Positions 7,446 through 15,608 of a stretch of DNA of 43,500 nt are shown here, one piece after another. This DNA is from a virus. Position numbers and translations under genes: made by a program. Below the pieces are notes generated by a model. It did not search any database, was not told the origin of the DNA, and worked only from the letters and a program-made list of their open reading frames with translations. Position 1 is the first letter of the stretch; each line of letters begins with the position of its first letter. Location: positions 1 to 43,500 of IMG/VR virus record IMGVR_UViG_3300046492_000111, one strand, 5' to 3'.

Positions 7446-8303
7446 ATGACAAAACTGATTATTGGCCTGATCGGCGACGCCGGGGCCGGAAAATCCACCA
7501 TCGCCCGCTACCTTGAGAGCGACTACGAGTTCGAAGCCGTGCGCTTCGCGGGCGGGCTCAAGAAGATGATGGGCGCGCTTGGCCTGTCGCTCTACCACAT
7601 CGAAGGCGCTGGCAAGGAACACCCGACCGAACTCCTCGCCGGGAAGACCCCGCGCTACGCCATGCAGACGCTTGGCACTGAGTGGGGCCGCGACCTGATC
7701 GGGCGGGACTTTTGGGTCCAGCAGTGGGCGCGCGAAGTTGACAAGCACGAGCTCGTCGTCGTCGAGGATTGCCGCTTCCCGAACGAGGCCCAAGCGATCC
7801 GTGACGCGGGCGGTTACATCGTCAAGGTTGTCAATCTGTGGCAGGCGAAGTCTTCCGGCGCCGCGCACTCCAGCGAGCACCAAGAGATCAAGAGCGACTT
7901 CACGATCGCCAACGTCAAGAAGGGCGACCTCACCGCCCTCTATGACAGCGTCGATGAGGTGCTGGAGCTCATCGAGGAAAAGCGCAAGCCGAAGCCCAAG
8001 CGCATCTACCTGTCAGGCCCGATGACAGGGCTTCCTAACTTCAACTACCCAATCTTCAACGCCGCCGCCGCGCGGCTCCGGGAAATGGGCCACACCGTCT
8101 ACAACCCTACCGGTGATAGGGACGCACCACCTGCGGACTTCGATATCCGCGAGGCGTTCGCCGAATACACCGCTTGGATTTGCAAGGACGCCGACGCCAT
8201 CGCGATGCTGCCGGGTTGGCAAGAGAGCGAAGGTGCATACGTGGAATTCGCGCTGGCTGTGCGCCTCGGACTGGAAGTCATCGAGATGGAGATTGAGAAG
8301 TGA
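7446..8303 (+). CDS. dNMP kinase fused to DUF4406 (NDT-like) domain
   Basis: This 285-residue protein appears to be a two-domain fusion. Residues 1-175 look like a phage deoxynucleoside monophosphate kinase: Walker A at 10-18 (GDAGAGKST), M-Q-T-L-G-T-E-W-G-R-D and E-D-C-R-F-P-N-E-A. Residues 186-285 match DUF4406: R-I-Y-L-S-G-P-M-T-G, Y-N-P-T and a C-terminal G-A-x-V-E-F-A-L-A. DUF4406 is related to nucleoside 2-deoxyribosyltransferases and nucleotide hydrolases. The fusion would link dNTP supply with hydrolysis or exchange of the N-glycosidic bond, but its substrate is unknown. The next gene overlaps as GTGA. Confidence 0.8.
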   Translation: MTKLIIGLIGDAGAGKSTIARYLESDYEFEAVRFAGGLKKMMGALGLSLYHIEGAGKEHPTELLAGKTPRYAMQTLGTEWGRDLIGRDFWVQQWAREVDKHELVVVEDCRFPNEAQAIRDAGGYIVKVVNLWQAKSSGAAHSSEHQEIKSDFTIANVKKGDLTALYDSVDEVLELIEEKRKPKPKRIYLSGPMTGLPNFNYPIFNAAAARLREMGHTVYNPTGDRDAPPADFDIREAFAEYTAWICKDADAIAMLPGWQESEGAYVEFALAVRLGLEVIEMEIEK

Positions 8304-8512
8304 CCGTGATCAAGACCGCCGACGATCTGCTGAAGGTCATCGAAACCGAACGCGAGGGGCAGGGCATCCCGCTTTCGTGGCTCGCTCTCAGGAGCGGCAG
8401 GGCGCATGGCACCTACTGGAGTTGGGCGCGTAAGGGGATCATGCCGAAGCTGGACACCGTGCTTCGCTACGCCGAAGAGCTCGGCCTGCAAGTCACAGTC
8501 ACCCCCAAATAA
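8300..8512 (+). CDS. Small XRE-like HTH protein
   Basis: This 70-residue protein starts at GTG inside the preceding stop (GTGA). It has a helix-turn-helix pattern (I-P-L-S-W-L-A-L-R-S-G-R and T-Y-W-S-W-A-R) ending in L-D-T-V-L-R-Y-A-E-E-L-G-L-Q-V-T-V, the last helix and strand typical of short XRE proteins. The layout resembles the protein at 39776-40078. It is probably a Cro-like regulator or a DNA-binding accessory factor. Confidence 0.65.
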   Translation: MTVIKTADDLLKVIETEREGQGIPLSWLALRSGRAHGTYWSWARKGIMPKLDTVLRYAEELGLQVTVTPK

Positions 8513-8519
8513 AAAAAGA

Positions 8520-8576
8520 GGCCGCTGCGGAAGAACCGGAGCGGCCAATTGCCCAATACAAAAGGAGCATCGCTCC
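8520..8576 (+). other. Hairpins between HTH gene and primase/helicase
   Basis: Bases 8520-8530 pair with 8536-8546 (GC-rich stem with one mismatch, loop aagaa). A shorter hairpin GGAGC-atc-GCTCC lies at 8564-8576. The first has seven A before it (8513-8518 region), so it would end transcription coming from the right better than from the left. The second hides an AAGGAG sequence. They may act as an attenuator or processing site before the primase gene; no function is shown. Confidence 0.35.
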
Positions 8577-8608
8577 ACTTGTCCTCTTGAATATAGGATA
8601 TGTTTGCA

Positions 8609-11041
8609 ATGAATGCAATACGTTTTGCGGACGCAACAAAGAACTTCATCAGCCTTGTCGGTTTGCCCGCGAAAGACTTGCTCCCGCTCATCCCGAACGG
8701 GGCGGAGCTCGGCGAGAAGTCGAATGTCATGTCAAACCAGATCGGCAAAATCCCAGGTCGTTACGCCGGGGGTAAATGGTACGGCTTGACCGGCCAATGG
8801 CCGACGATCGGCCTCGGCGAGCGCGACATCACCCTGTCCGCCAACTGGCCCACCCACAACGTCGGTCTGCGCGCCGCCGAATGGCCGGGGATTGACATCG
8901 ATGTCAACTCCAAGGACGCGCTCAAAATGGTCGAGGGCCTGATCGAGATCGCTCTCGGTCCCGCACCCGTGCGCGAACGCGGCAACGCGCCGCGCGCTCT
9001 GTTCGTCTTCCGCCGCGAGGGCGACGCGCCGATCCGCAAGTCCCGGCTGGTCTTCAACGATGACAACAATGTCGAGCACGCTGTCGAGGTGCTGGGCCTC
9101 GGTCAGCAATACGTCATCAACGGGATGCACCCGACCGGCGTCGCCTACGAGTGGCGCGAGAAGCGCGAGCTCGTCAACTATACCGCCGGGTCGCTGACAT
9201 CTGTCACGCCGGAGAAGATCGCCGACTTCATGGCGGTGCTCGAACAGGAAGTGACCAACCGGGGCTGGACGATCACGTCCTCGGTCAAGCCGCGCTACGG
9301 GACCGGCGGTGAAGGCACGGGTTTTCTTGTCAAGGATTTGGAGCCGATGGCGAGCAAGGAGCTCGTGCTCGGCGCGCTCTACACGCTGCGCAACGACCCC
9401 GACCAGTTCCCCGATCGCCCGAAGTTCCTGTCACTGACAGCGAGCTTCAAGCACGCGCTCGGCAAGGACGCCGAAGATGCGTACTGGGAGTTCCAGCGCT
9501 GGGCGACCGAACACGACTGGGCCGACGACGAATATGTCAGGAAGGTTTGGGACAGCCTGCCGTCCGTCCGCACGAGCCCGGATTTTCTTTTCCAGTTGGC
9601 ACGGCGCCGTGGCTTCCACGGTGACGCGGTTCTCGACTTCACCGAGACCGGCGAGACCCACCGCAGCGCGGAAACCAAGATGGATGAGGCGAAGCTCCAG
9701 CAGCGCGAGGACGCGGCAAAGGTCAAGGAGATCGCTGACAAGATGCTCTATTGGCCGGAGCAGAACACTTGGATCGTGCGTGGCACAGGTGCGACCCTCA
9801 CGCACGCGGCGTTCAACACGTATCCCGGCCTTGGCCTTGAGATCGCCCCCGCTGGCGCCAGCGGCGCGAAGACCGCTGCCAACATCATCCTGAACACCAA
9901 GCCCGCGATCGTTCGCACTGTCAGCGGCATGACATACCTGGCTGGCAAGCAGGAGCTCGTCGAGTGGGAAAACGACGGGCGCAAGGGGGTGTTCTATAAT
10001 CGCTGGCACATGATCCACCAAGCCATGCCTGACAGCGTGTCAGACGCCGACATCCAGACTTGGCTCAAGCACGTCGAGCTCATGGTCCCGGTCGCGGAAG
10101 AGCGCGAGTTGTTCCTCGATTTCCTCGCCTACCTCGTGCAGAAGCGCGGGCAGAAGGTTCGCTGGGCACCGCTGATCATTGGCAAGCAGGGCACCGGCAA
10201 GGACATGATGCTCAAGCCGCTGGTCTGGTACTTCTCGCATAACGCGACCGAAGTCGGGCCGGAAAAGCTGATGGCGACCTTCAACGAGTTTTTGGAACGC
10301 GAGCTCATCATCGTCAACGAGATGGGGCACTTCGGAAAGCTGGACGCCTACAACAGCATCAAGACGAAGATTTCCGGCTCGATGACAGAAATGGTCCTGA
10401 TCGAGCGGAAGTATCAGGCGCCCTACATGGTGCCCAACCGCATGAACTACATCTTCCTGTCAAACCATACTGACGCGATCCGGCTTGAAGAGGACGACCG
10501 GCGCTTCTTCGTCATCACCTCCGACGTGGAAAAGCAGACGCAGAATTATTACCATGTTCTTTGCGAGGAGTTTTACGAACAGAAGTCCGGCAAGCGGAAG
10601 GTCATCAAGTGGCTGATGCAGCGCGACGTGTCGAAGTTCAAGCCTGACAGCGCGCCGATGGACACCGAAGGCAAGGAGCGGATGAAGGAAGCCGGTCGCC
10701 CGCATTTCCAGCACGTCGTGATGAGGCAGCTTTCTGACGGCGTCCACAAGCACCGCACGATCATTCTCGCCAACGACCTCTACGACGAGGTGAAGAACGA
10801 TCACAACTACCCGCTGTCACTGATGGATCGGCAGAAGATCACCAACTCCAACCAGATCGCCGAGACGATCCGCGCCGCTGGTTGGCACCGCACCAAACAG
10901 GTGCGGTTGGTGGACGGGGCCAATCCTGTAAACGCGTGGGTCCGCACCGAGGGCATGGTCTCGCTGTCAGGGCCGGAGCTCAAATCGATCTACGCGAAGG
11001 AAACGTCGAAAAAAGCCGCTGCCATCGATTTTGCGGCGTAG
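8609..11041 (+). CDS. Primase/helicase (AEP-type N-terminus, D5/SF3-like helicase)
   Basis: This protein has about 810 residues. The N-terminal 200 residues resemble prim-pol domains: N-W-P-T-H-N-V-G-L-R, then G-I-D-I-D-V with its acidic pair, and a later G-L-G-Q-Q-Y-V-I-N-G-M-H-P-T-G. The C-terminal half is a DUF5906/D5-like helicase with Walker A at about 525-532 (GKQGTGKD), an acidic Walker B region (L-I-I-V-N-E-M) and a sensor-like N-Y-I-F-L-S-N-H. It probably primes and unwinds at the phage origin. Start 8609 is chosen because AGGA lies 10 bases upstream; 8600 is also possible. It ends the replication block before the integrase. Confidence 0.88.
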   Translation: MNAIRFADATKNFISLVGLPAKDLLPLIPNGAELGEKSNVMSNQIGKIPGRYAGGKWYGLTGQWPTIGLGERDITLSANWPTHNVGLRAAEWPGIDIDVNSKDALKMVEGLIEIALGPAPVRERGNAPRALFVFRREGDAPIRKSRLVFNDDNNVEHAVEVLGLGQQYVINGMHPTGVAYEWREKRELVNYTAGSLTSVTPEKIADFMAVLEQEVTNRGWTITSSVKPRYGTGGEGTGFLVKDLEPMASKELVLGALYTLRNDPDQFPDRPKFLSLTASFKHALGKDAEDAYWEFQRWATEHDWADDEYVRKVWDSLPSVRTSPDFLFQLARRRGFHGDAVLDFTETGETHRSAETKMDEAKLQQREDAAKVKEIADKMLYWPEQNTWIVRGTGATLTHAAFNTYPGLGLEIAPAGASGAKTAANIILNTKPAIVRTVSGMTYLAGKQELVEWENDGRKGVFYNRWHMIHQAMPDSVSDADIQTWLKHVELMVPVAEERELFLDFLAYLVQKRGQKVRWAPLIIGKQGTGKDMMLKPLVWYFSHNATEVGPEKLMATFNEFLERELIIVNEMGHFGKLDAYNSIKTKISGSMTEMVLIERKYQAPYMVPNRMNYIFLSNHTDAIRLEEDDRRFFVITSDVEKQTQNYYHVLCEEFYEQKSGKRKVIKWLMQRDVSKFKPDSAPMDTEGKERMKEAGRPHFQHVVMRQLSDGVHKHRTIILANDLYDEVKNDHNYPLSLMDRQKITNSNQIAETIRAAGWHRTKQVRLVDGANPVNAWVRTEGMVSLSGPELKSIYAKETSKKAAAIDFAA

Positions 11042-11049
11042 GAATGCCT

Positions 11050-11068
11050 CTTGTGTGAGAGAAGAAAC
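11050..11068 (+). promoter_or_regulatory. Operator/promoter-like element D before integrase
   Basis: CTTGTGTGAGAGA lies between the primase/helicase stop and the integrase. It matches element F (38455) over CTTGTGTGAGAG. TTGTGT could serve as a -35 box with TAAACC 17 bases later, which would give the integrase its own promoter. The second half-site is poor here. Confidence 0.4.
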
Positions 11069-11112
11069 TAGGCTAAACCTGACACCATGGCCCAAGCAAA
11101 AGGAGAAAAGCC

Positions 11113-12192
11113 ATGGTGTCAGTTTCTATCACCCAACGCGGCGCAACATCCTTCCGTCTGCGAACCCGCTGGAAGGACGACGAAGGCGTCGAGCAAGAAG
11201 TAAATGAGACGATGCGCGGCACGCGCGCCGTCGCCGAAGCGAAGAAATCCGCTATCCTAAGCCGCTTCCAAAGCGGTCAGATGACCCGCCTGTCAACTGA
11301 CACCGTCGCTGGTTACATCCACGCTTGGATCGATCGCCGATTGGCGCACGGCGAAATCCGCCGGTCATCCGCCCAAACCTACCGCTCCGTTATCCCCCTC
11401 TTCACCGATGTCCTCGGCGACAAGCAACTCGTCGCTGTCAACGCGGCAAACCTTCGCGACTGGGTCTCTCAGACCGTCGTTGCGCACGGTGCAAAATCGA
11501 CGCAGTACACGGGCCGGGTTGTCAAGAAGGCGTTTAAGCAAGCCGTTAAGGAAGGCGTGCTAGCGTTCAGCCCGTGGGAACAGGTGGACCTTCCGCCCAA
11601 GCAAGAAGCCCATAAAGAAGATACGCTTGACGAGGATGAAGTGAAAAAGGTGTGGGACTGCTCCTACGGCTACAAGTACGGTCTCGCCGCCCGCATATGC
11701 CTGGAGACCGGTCTGCGTCGTGGCGAAGTCGCCGCACTGCGTTGGGCTGACATTACCCGCGACGGCGTCATCAATGTCGCGCGCACGGTGGTCGTTATCC
11801 GGGGTGGCGGCGTCGAGCTCACGGAGCCGAAGACGAAACGCTCGCGCCGCAAGGTGCGCGTCTCGGTGACGCTGGCGGAAGAAATCAACACGCTGCGTGA
11901 AGGCCAGAACCCGAAGGATTTCATCTTCGGCGGCAAGGAGCCACCTTACCCCAGCGTGCTCTCGTCGGGCATCGAGGCGGTGATGAGGTCGGCGGGTGTC
12001 ACCCGCTTCACAGCGCACGATTTGCGACATGCCCACGCGACGCATTTGCTGCGCTCCAACACGGTTTCCCCGGCTGCTGTTTCGCGTCGGTTGGGGCATT
12101 CGAAGACGAGCATTACGCTCGACGTTTACTCCCACGCGCTCGATGTTGACGAGGACCGGATCATCGGCGCCGTAAACAACTATTTGCGCTGA
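11113..12192 (+). CDS. int: Tyrosine-family integrase
   Basis: This 359-residue site-specific recombinase makes the phage temperate. The N-terminal region (1-60) resembles an arm-binding domain and 60-165 the SAM-like core-binding domain. The catalytic domain shows R202 (G-L-R-R-G-E), H302 and R305 (H-D-L-R-H-A-H), H329 (R-L-G-H) and nucleophile Y339 (D-V-Y-S-H-A). The start follows a strong ribosome site (aaaggag). It is the last gene of the plus-strand early block, converging with the structural genes. The adjoining repeat-rich spacer is the likely attP. Confidence 0.95.
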   Translation: MVSVSITQRGATSFRLRTRWKDDEGVEQEVNETMRGTRAVAEAKKSAILSRFQSGQMTRLSTDTVAGYIHAWIDRRLAHGEIRRSSAQTYRSVIPLFTDVLGDKQLVAVNAANLRDWVSQTVVAHGAKSTQYTGRVVKKAFKQAVKEGVLAFSPWEQVDLPPKQEAHKEDTLDEDEVKKVWDCSYGYKYGLAARICLETGLRRGEVAALRWADITRDGVINVARTVVVIRGGGVELTEPKTKRSRRKVRVSVTLAEEINTLREGQNPKDFIFGGKEPPYPSVLSSGIEAVMRSAGVTRFTAHDLRHAHATHLLRSNTVSPAAVSRRLGHSKTSITLDVYSHALDVDEDRIIGAVNNYLR

Positions 12193-12363
12193 AATCAAGC
12201 TATAGGACCAGTTTGGGCCAAGATTTTTAGACTGGTTTCAATGAAATCAATGGCTTGCGAGTGAAAAATCTTAACGCTTGGATTATTTGGGCGTGAAAAA
12301 AGCCAATGATTTCAATGTCGATTGGTCCTAAAAGTGCAGGGAAATGCAGGTGCAGAACCATAA
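12193..12363. other. Candidate attP region
   Basis: This 170-base AT-rich non-coding stretch between int and the terminator holds nested inverted repeats. TAGGACCA (12203-12210) pairs with TGGTCCTA (12323-12330). AAGATTTTT (12220-12228) pairs with AAAAATCTT (12264-12272). A 16-base arm at 12241-12256 pairs with 12300-12315 with two mismatches. GTGAAAAA occurs directly at 12261 and 12293. Such arrays beside int are typical of arm-type sites flanking a crossover core. The core itself cannot be fixed without the bacterial junctions. Confidence 0.55.
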
Positions 12364-12364
12364 G

Positions 12365-12391
12365 GGGGGACCAAGTTGGTCCCCCTTTTTT
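12365..12391 (+). terminator. Rho-independent terminator after integrase
   Basis: A perfect 9-bp stem (GGGGGACCA at 12365-12373, TGGTCCCCC at 12377-12385) with a 3-base loop is followed by six T (12386-12391). It would end the early/integrase transcripts moving right. The facing structural operon ends at the same place but has no T tract in its own direction. Confidence 0.85.
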
Positions 12392-14424
12392 CACCGTCCC
12401 GGAGCCACCGCCTGAACGTTGGCGTTGACCACCGCAGACTTGAGCACGCTGTTCAGCGCCTTCACCGATTTCGACCTGTCGAGCTCCGCCAGAAGCTTGA
12501 CGAGTTGGCCGCGATCCATGGTCGCGACTTTCGCAATTGCGGCACGGGCGGCGGTGCCTTTTGCGCCGTTGGTCCGCTCGATCAGCCTGCGCATTACCGA
12601 GTGCGCGATCTCCGCCGTGGCGCCGATGAGCGAGTGGTTGTTCAGATGAGGCACCGTGCCGAGGGCACCGTCGAGCGCTTCGTCGGCGGCTTTCGTCTCC
12701 GCCGTTTTCGACCCTCCGACTATCCGACCGTAGTCGGCGACTTTCTTAGACGCGCTCTCCCCCAACTGTATCAGCTTTTCGGTGGCGGGCGCCCCGAAAC
12801 CCGCCGTGAGGTTGTCCCGCACGGATGCGTTGGCGTGGCGCCCCAAGAACGAATTGAGGTTCGAGATGTCGTTCCCCGGCGCGCGGAGCGCCTGATCGAC
12901 CTGATCGAGCATGACCTCCTGCATCAACGCCTTGCGTGCTGGCGTTGCTTTCGTCAGGTCGGCGGTGACAAGGCGGGCCGGTGTGGAGCCGTCGAGGAAA
13001 CCAGCGGCGCGCTTCGCAGCTTCGATGTCAGTTCTTGCGTTGGCTTGAACAGCCTGGAGCTTCGCGTATTCGCCGCTGGTCGTCTTGTCAATCGCGCCGT
13101 CGATCGACTTCTTGACCGCGTAAAACGAAGACTTCGCCTCCGGGTACTTCTTTTCGAGGTTGTTGAAGACCGTCTTCATGTTGCGGAGCTTCACAGCATC
13201 CGCCGGAAGGTTTTTGACATTGCGGAACTTCGACAGGATCGTGCCGACCGGGTGGGTGGACCCCCACTTGTCATATTCCTTGACAGCCGTGTCGGCGATA
13301 TCTTTGCGCACGTTCGCCTGTACGGACTTCCCAGTCAGCAGCTTGGAATACTCCGGGCTGGTGTCAGCGATGTCCTCTTCGGCCTTTTCGATGATGGTCG
13401 CGGTGTCACGCTTGGGCTTACCAAGAATTTGGTCTTTGGCCTCCAGCACGTTATGCGAAAGATCGTCCCTCTGGCCCTTGACCGCCTTAAACACGATGTC
13501 GCTACCGCTCTCGCCCGCGCCCGTATCGACACGGCTGGCGACGCCCTGCGCGAGCCCGCCCATGCGGCGGTTAGCGTTGAGCACCATCGCGTCGTCGCCC
13601 ATGACAGCCATACGGTCGAGCGTGTTCTTGGCCGCACCGCCCCCGAACGCGTTCTCGGCGACGCGCTGGACGCGCGGGGTCATACGGATGTCAGGGAGTG
13701 ACGGGCCTTGCGCGCCCGGAGCCAACTTGCTCCCCGGAATGTAAGCGCTCGTGTCAGCGCCACGACCGAACAGCATACGCATGGCCGGAGACAAAGTAGA
13801 GGCCAGTGCTCCACCCGCAGCCCCAGCCCCCGCGCCGTAGGCGGCGCCTTCGCCCGCCGCTGCCAGATTGGTGCCCATGTCAAAGCCCGCGTCGGCGTGA
13901 CCGACGCCGCTGGCAGCACCGTAGAGCGCGCCTTCCGCCGCACCGCCGAGGATGTTGCCCGCGAGACCGGCGGCTTTCGGGATGAGGGTTATCCCCTTGG
14001 CAGCAAGGCCACCGCCTGTCAGGAGGCCACCGCCAATGTCGGCGGCGATCGTACCAGGCTTGCCGAGAATGTCAGCGGCGGTGTCAGTCGCCGCGCGCTC
14101 CTGCGCGAGCGCCGTGTCATAGTCGAGGTTGCTGTCGAACGCGGCGCGGCCCGCAGCGGCGATCTTATCGCCGAAGCCGAAGGTCGCGCTGTCAGCCGCA
14201 CGGCGGATGGCGCTGTCAGCGACCATCGCGATGTCATCGAGCGAGCCGAAGCTCTTGCCGTTGGTGTCGGAGTAGAACTCCTTGAGGACGGCGTCATGTT
14301 GGTCGGGCGGAACCTGCGGCGCCACCACGTCGTCGAAGTATTCGCGGCGAGCCTTGAATTTGTCGATCGCCGAAAGGTTTTGGTAGTCGTCAGACTTGAC
14401 AACGTCGTCCCATGCCATCGCCAT
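12391..14424 (-). CDS. Putative internal virion / ejection protein, 677 aa
   Basis: This is the last gene of the structural operon. No family is recognised with certainty. Residues about 95-220 are rich in Gly and Ala with amphipathic A-x3-G patterns that could interact with membranes; the C-terminal half is helical with many Ala, Lys and Asp. The start is set by a TAATG overlap with the gene before it (14422-14426), giving M-A-M-A-W-D-D-V. In podovirus-like phages, large helical glycine-rich proteins next to a virion lysozyme are usually ejected with the DNA to form a channel across the periplasm. Assignment rests on position and composition. Confidence 0.65.
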   Translation of the reverse strand: MAMAWDDVVKSDDYQNLSAIDKFKARREYFDDVVAPQVPPDQHDAVLKEFYSDTNGKSFGSLDDIAMVADSAIRRAADSATFGFGDKIAAAGRAAFDSNLDYDTALAQERAATDTAADILGKPGTIAADIGGGLLTGGGLAAKGITLIPKAAGLAGNILGGAAEGALYGAASGVGHADAGFDMGTNLAAAGEGAAYGAGAGAAGGALASTLSPAMRMLFGRGADTSAYIPGSKLAPGAQGPSLPDIRMTPRVQRVAENAFGGGAAKNTLDRMAVMGDDAMVLNANRRMGGLAQGVASRVDTGAGESGSDIVFKAVKGQRDDLSHNVLEAKDQILGKPKRDTATIIEKAEEDIADTSPEYSKLLTGKSVQANVRKDIADTAVKEYDKWGSTHPVGTILSKFRNVKNLPADAVKLRNMKTVFNNLEKKYPEAKSSFYAVKKSIDGAIDKTTSGEYAKLQAVQANARTDIEAAKRAAGFLDGSTPARLVTADLTKATPARKALMQEVMLDQVDQALRAPGNDISNLNSFLGRHANASVRDNLTAGFGAPATEKLIQLGESASKKVADYGRIVGGSKTAETKAADEALDGALGTVPHLNNHSLIGATAEIAHSVMRRLIERTNGAKGTAARAAIAKVATMDRGQLVKLLAELDRSKSVKALNSVLKSAVVNANVQAVAPGR

Positions 14425-15608
14425 TATTTGCCACCCCACAGGTGCTTGAAGGAAACATTCGGGACCGGGCTTTGGATCACCTGACCATTGCCGTCCTTGT
14501 CACCGCCGCCCTTGTTGTTGTAGCCAGTGCCGTCAGCTTTCGGGTCGCCCACCGCACGTTGCCAGTACGGCTTGTACTGGTCGGCGATGATGTCAGGGCT
14601 GAAGTTGACAGCCGTACCGAACGCCGGAGTGCCGATGCGAAGGCGCTGCTGGTCGGCGATCGTCGCGTCTTGGATGGTGCGCTTGATCGTGGTCTGGAGG
14701 TTGTTGCGCACGGTCTCCGGCTCGCTGTTGATGCCAGCGACCGCCTTCGACATGTTGTCGTATTCTTTCTCGGTGTCGTTACCGCCAAGCATCTTCATAC
14801 GCTGGAGCGTCAAATCGACAGCGAGCGCGTTGAACTTTTCGCGGTTAAGCGCCGCCGGGTCGATCGGCGCGTTACTGCCCATATGGCGGAGCTTGGCCGC
14901 GAGCACCTTCCAGTCGGAGAGTGAGCCCGCCGTCGCCCCTGCGTCCATGAGGTCGAGCATGTCACTCGTGATCGCGAGCTTGCCCGCCGCGCCTTCGCTC
15001 TTCGGCAGAAAGTTGGTCTTCCACGCGTTGGCGTCGGCGTTCATCAGCCCCTTGGTCGTGAGCGTCTGACCGTCGTTCGCGAGCACGGTCGCGTTCCTGC
15101 CGGTGGCCTTCTGCAAATCGGCGAGGAAGCCGTTGGCGCCGTCCACGTCGCCAGCGGCGAGGAACGAATTGAAGATCGCCTTTTCCTTGTCAGAAAAGTC
15201 GTCGCCGAGGTCCATGCCCTTCAGCGCGGAGAGCCCAGCCTGACGGGTCTTACGCTTGTCAAGCGCGTCCTCATACTGGGTGTTCATGAGCCGTGCCTGC
15301 GCGGCGTTGTAGGCGTCCTTGGTCGGGTTGTTGTTCTCGGACATCTTCGCGATGATCTGCGCACGGTCGGAGCCCGACATGGGCTGACCCATCGCGATGA
15401 GCATCGAGGACATGTTGCGCACGCTCTGCATCGGGTCAGCCTGCGGCAGTGCGTAGGGATCGGCGGAGTAGGGGTCGGCCTGCGGGTCGGCCTGCGGCTG
15501 GCCATACGCCGAGGACACGCGCTGAATGAGCGGCGAGGACGACACGCCCTCCGCGCCGCCGTTCTGGATGCCGTCTGCCATACCTTTGAAGAGATCGAAA
15601 ATGGACAT
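14424..15608 (-). CDS. Putative internal virion / ejection protein, 394 aa
   Basis: This unrecognised virion-type protein opens with a short amphipathic helix (S-I-F-D-L-F-K-G-M). A low-complexity segment with repeated P-Q-A-D-P and S-A-D-P-Y units (residues 35-60) follows, then a long helical body. Overlaps with both neighbours (TAATG at each end) place it in a tight three-gene ejection cassette with the 677-aa and 772-aa proteins. Function is inferred from position only. Confidence 0.6.
   Translation of the reverse strand: MSIFDLFKGMADGIQNGGAEGVSSSPLIQRVSSAYGQPQADPQADPYSADPYALPQADPMQSVRNMSSMLIAMGQPMSGSDRAQIIAKMSENNNPTKDAYNAAQARLMNTQYEDALDKRKTRQAGLSALKGMDLGDDFSDKEKAIFNSFLAAGDVDGANGFLADLQKATGRNATVLANDGQTLTTKGLMNADANAWKTNFLPKSEGAAGKLAITSDMLDLMDAGATAGSLSDWKVLAAKLRHMGSNAPIDPAALNREKFNALAVDLTLQRMKMLGGNDTEKEYDNMSKAVAGINSEPETVRNNLQTTIKRTIQDATIADQQRLRIGTPAFGTAVNFSPDIIADQYKPYWQRAVGDPKADGTGYNNKGGGDKDGNGQVIQSPVPNVSFKHLWGGK

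Noticed and set aside
12376-13701. 441-codon open frame on plus, antisense to the ejection gene
   Set aside because: It is opposite a well-supported minus gene, has Arg/Val-rich shadow-like composition and would start beside a terminator. High GC makes long antisense frames common.
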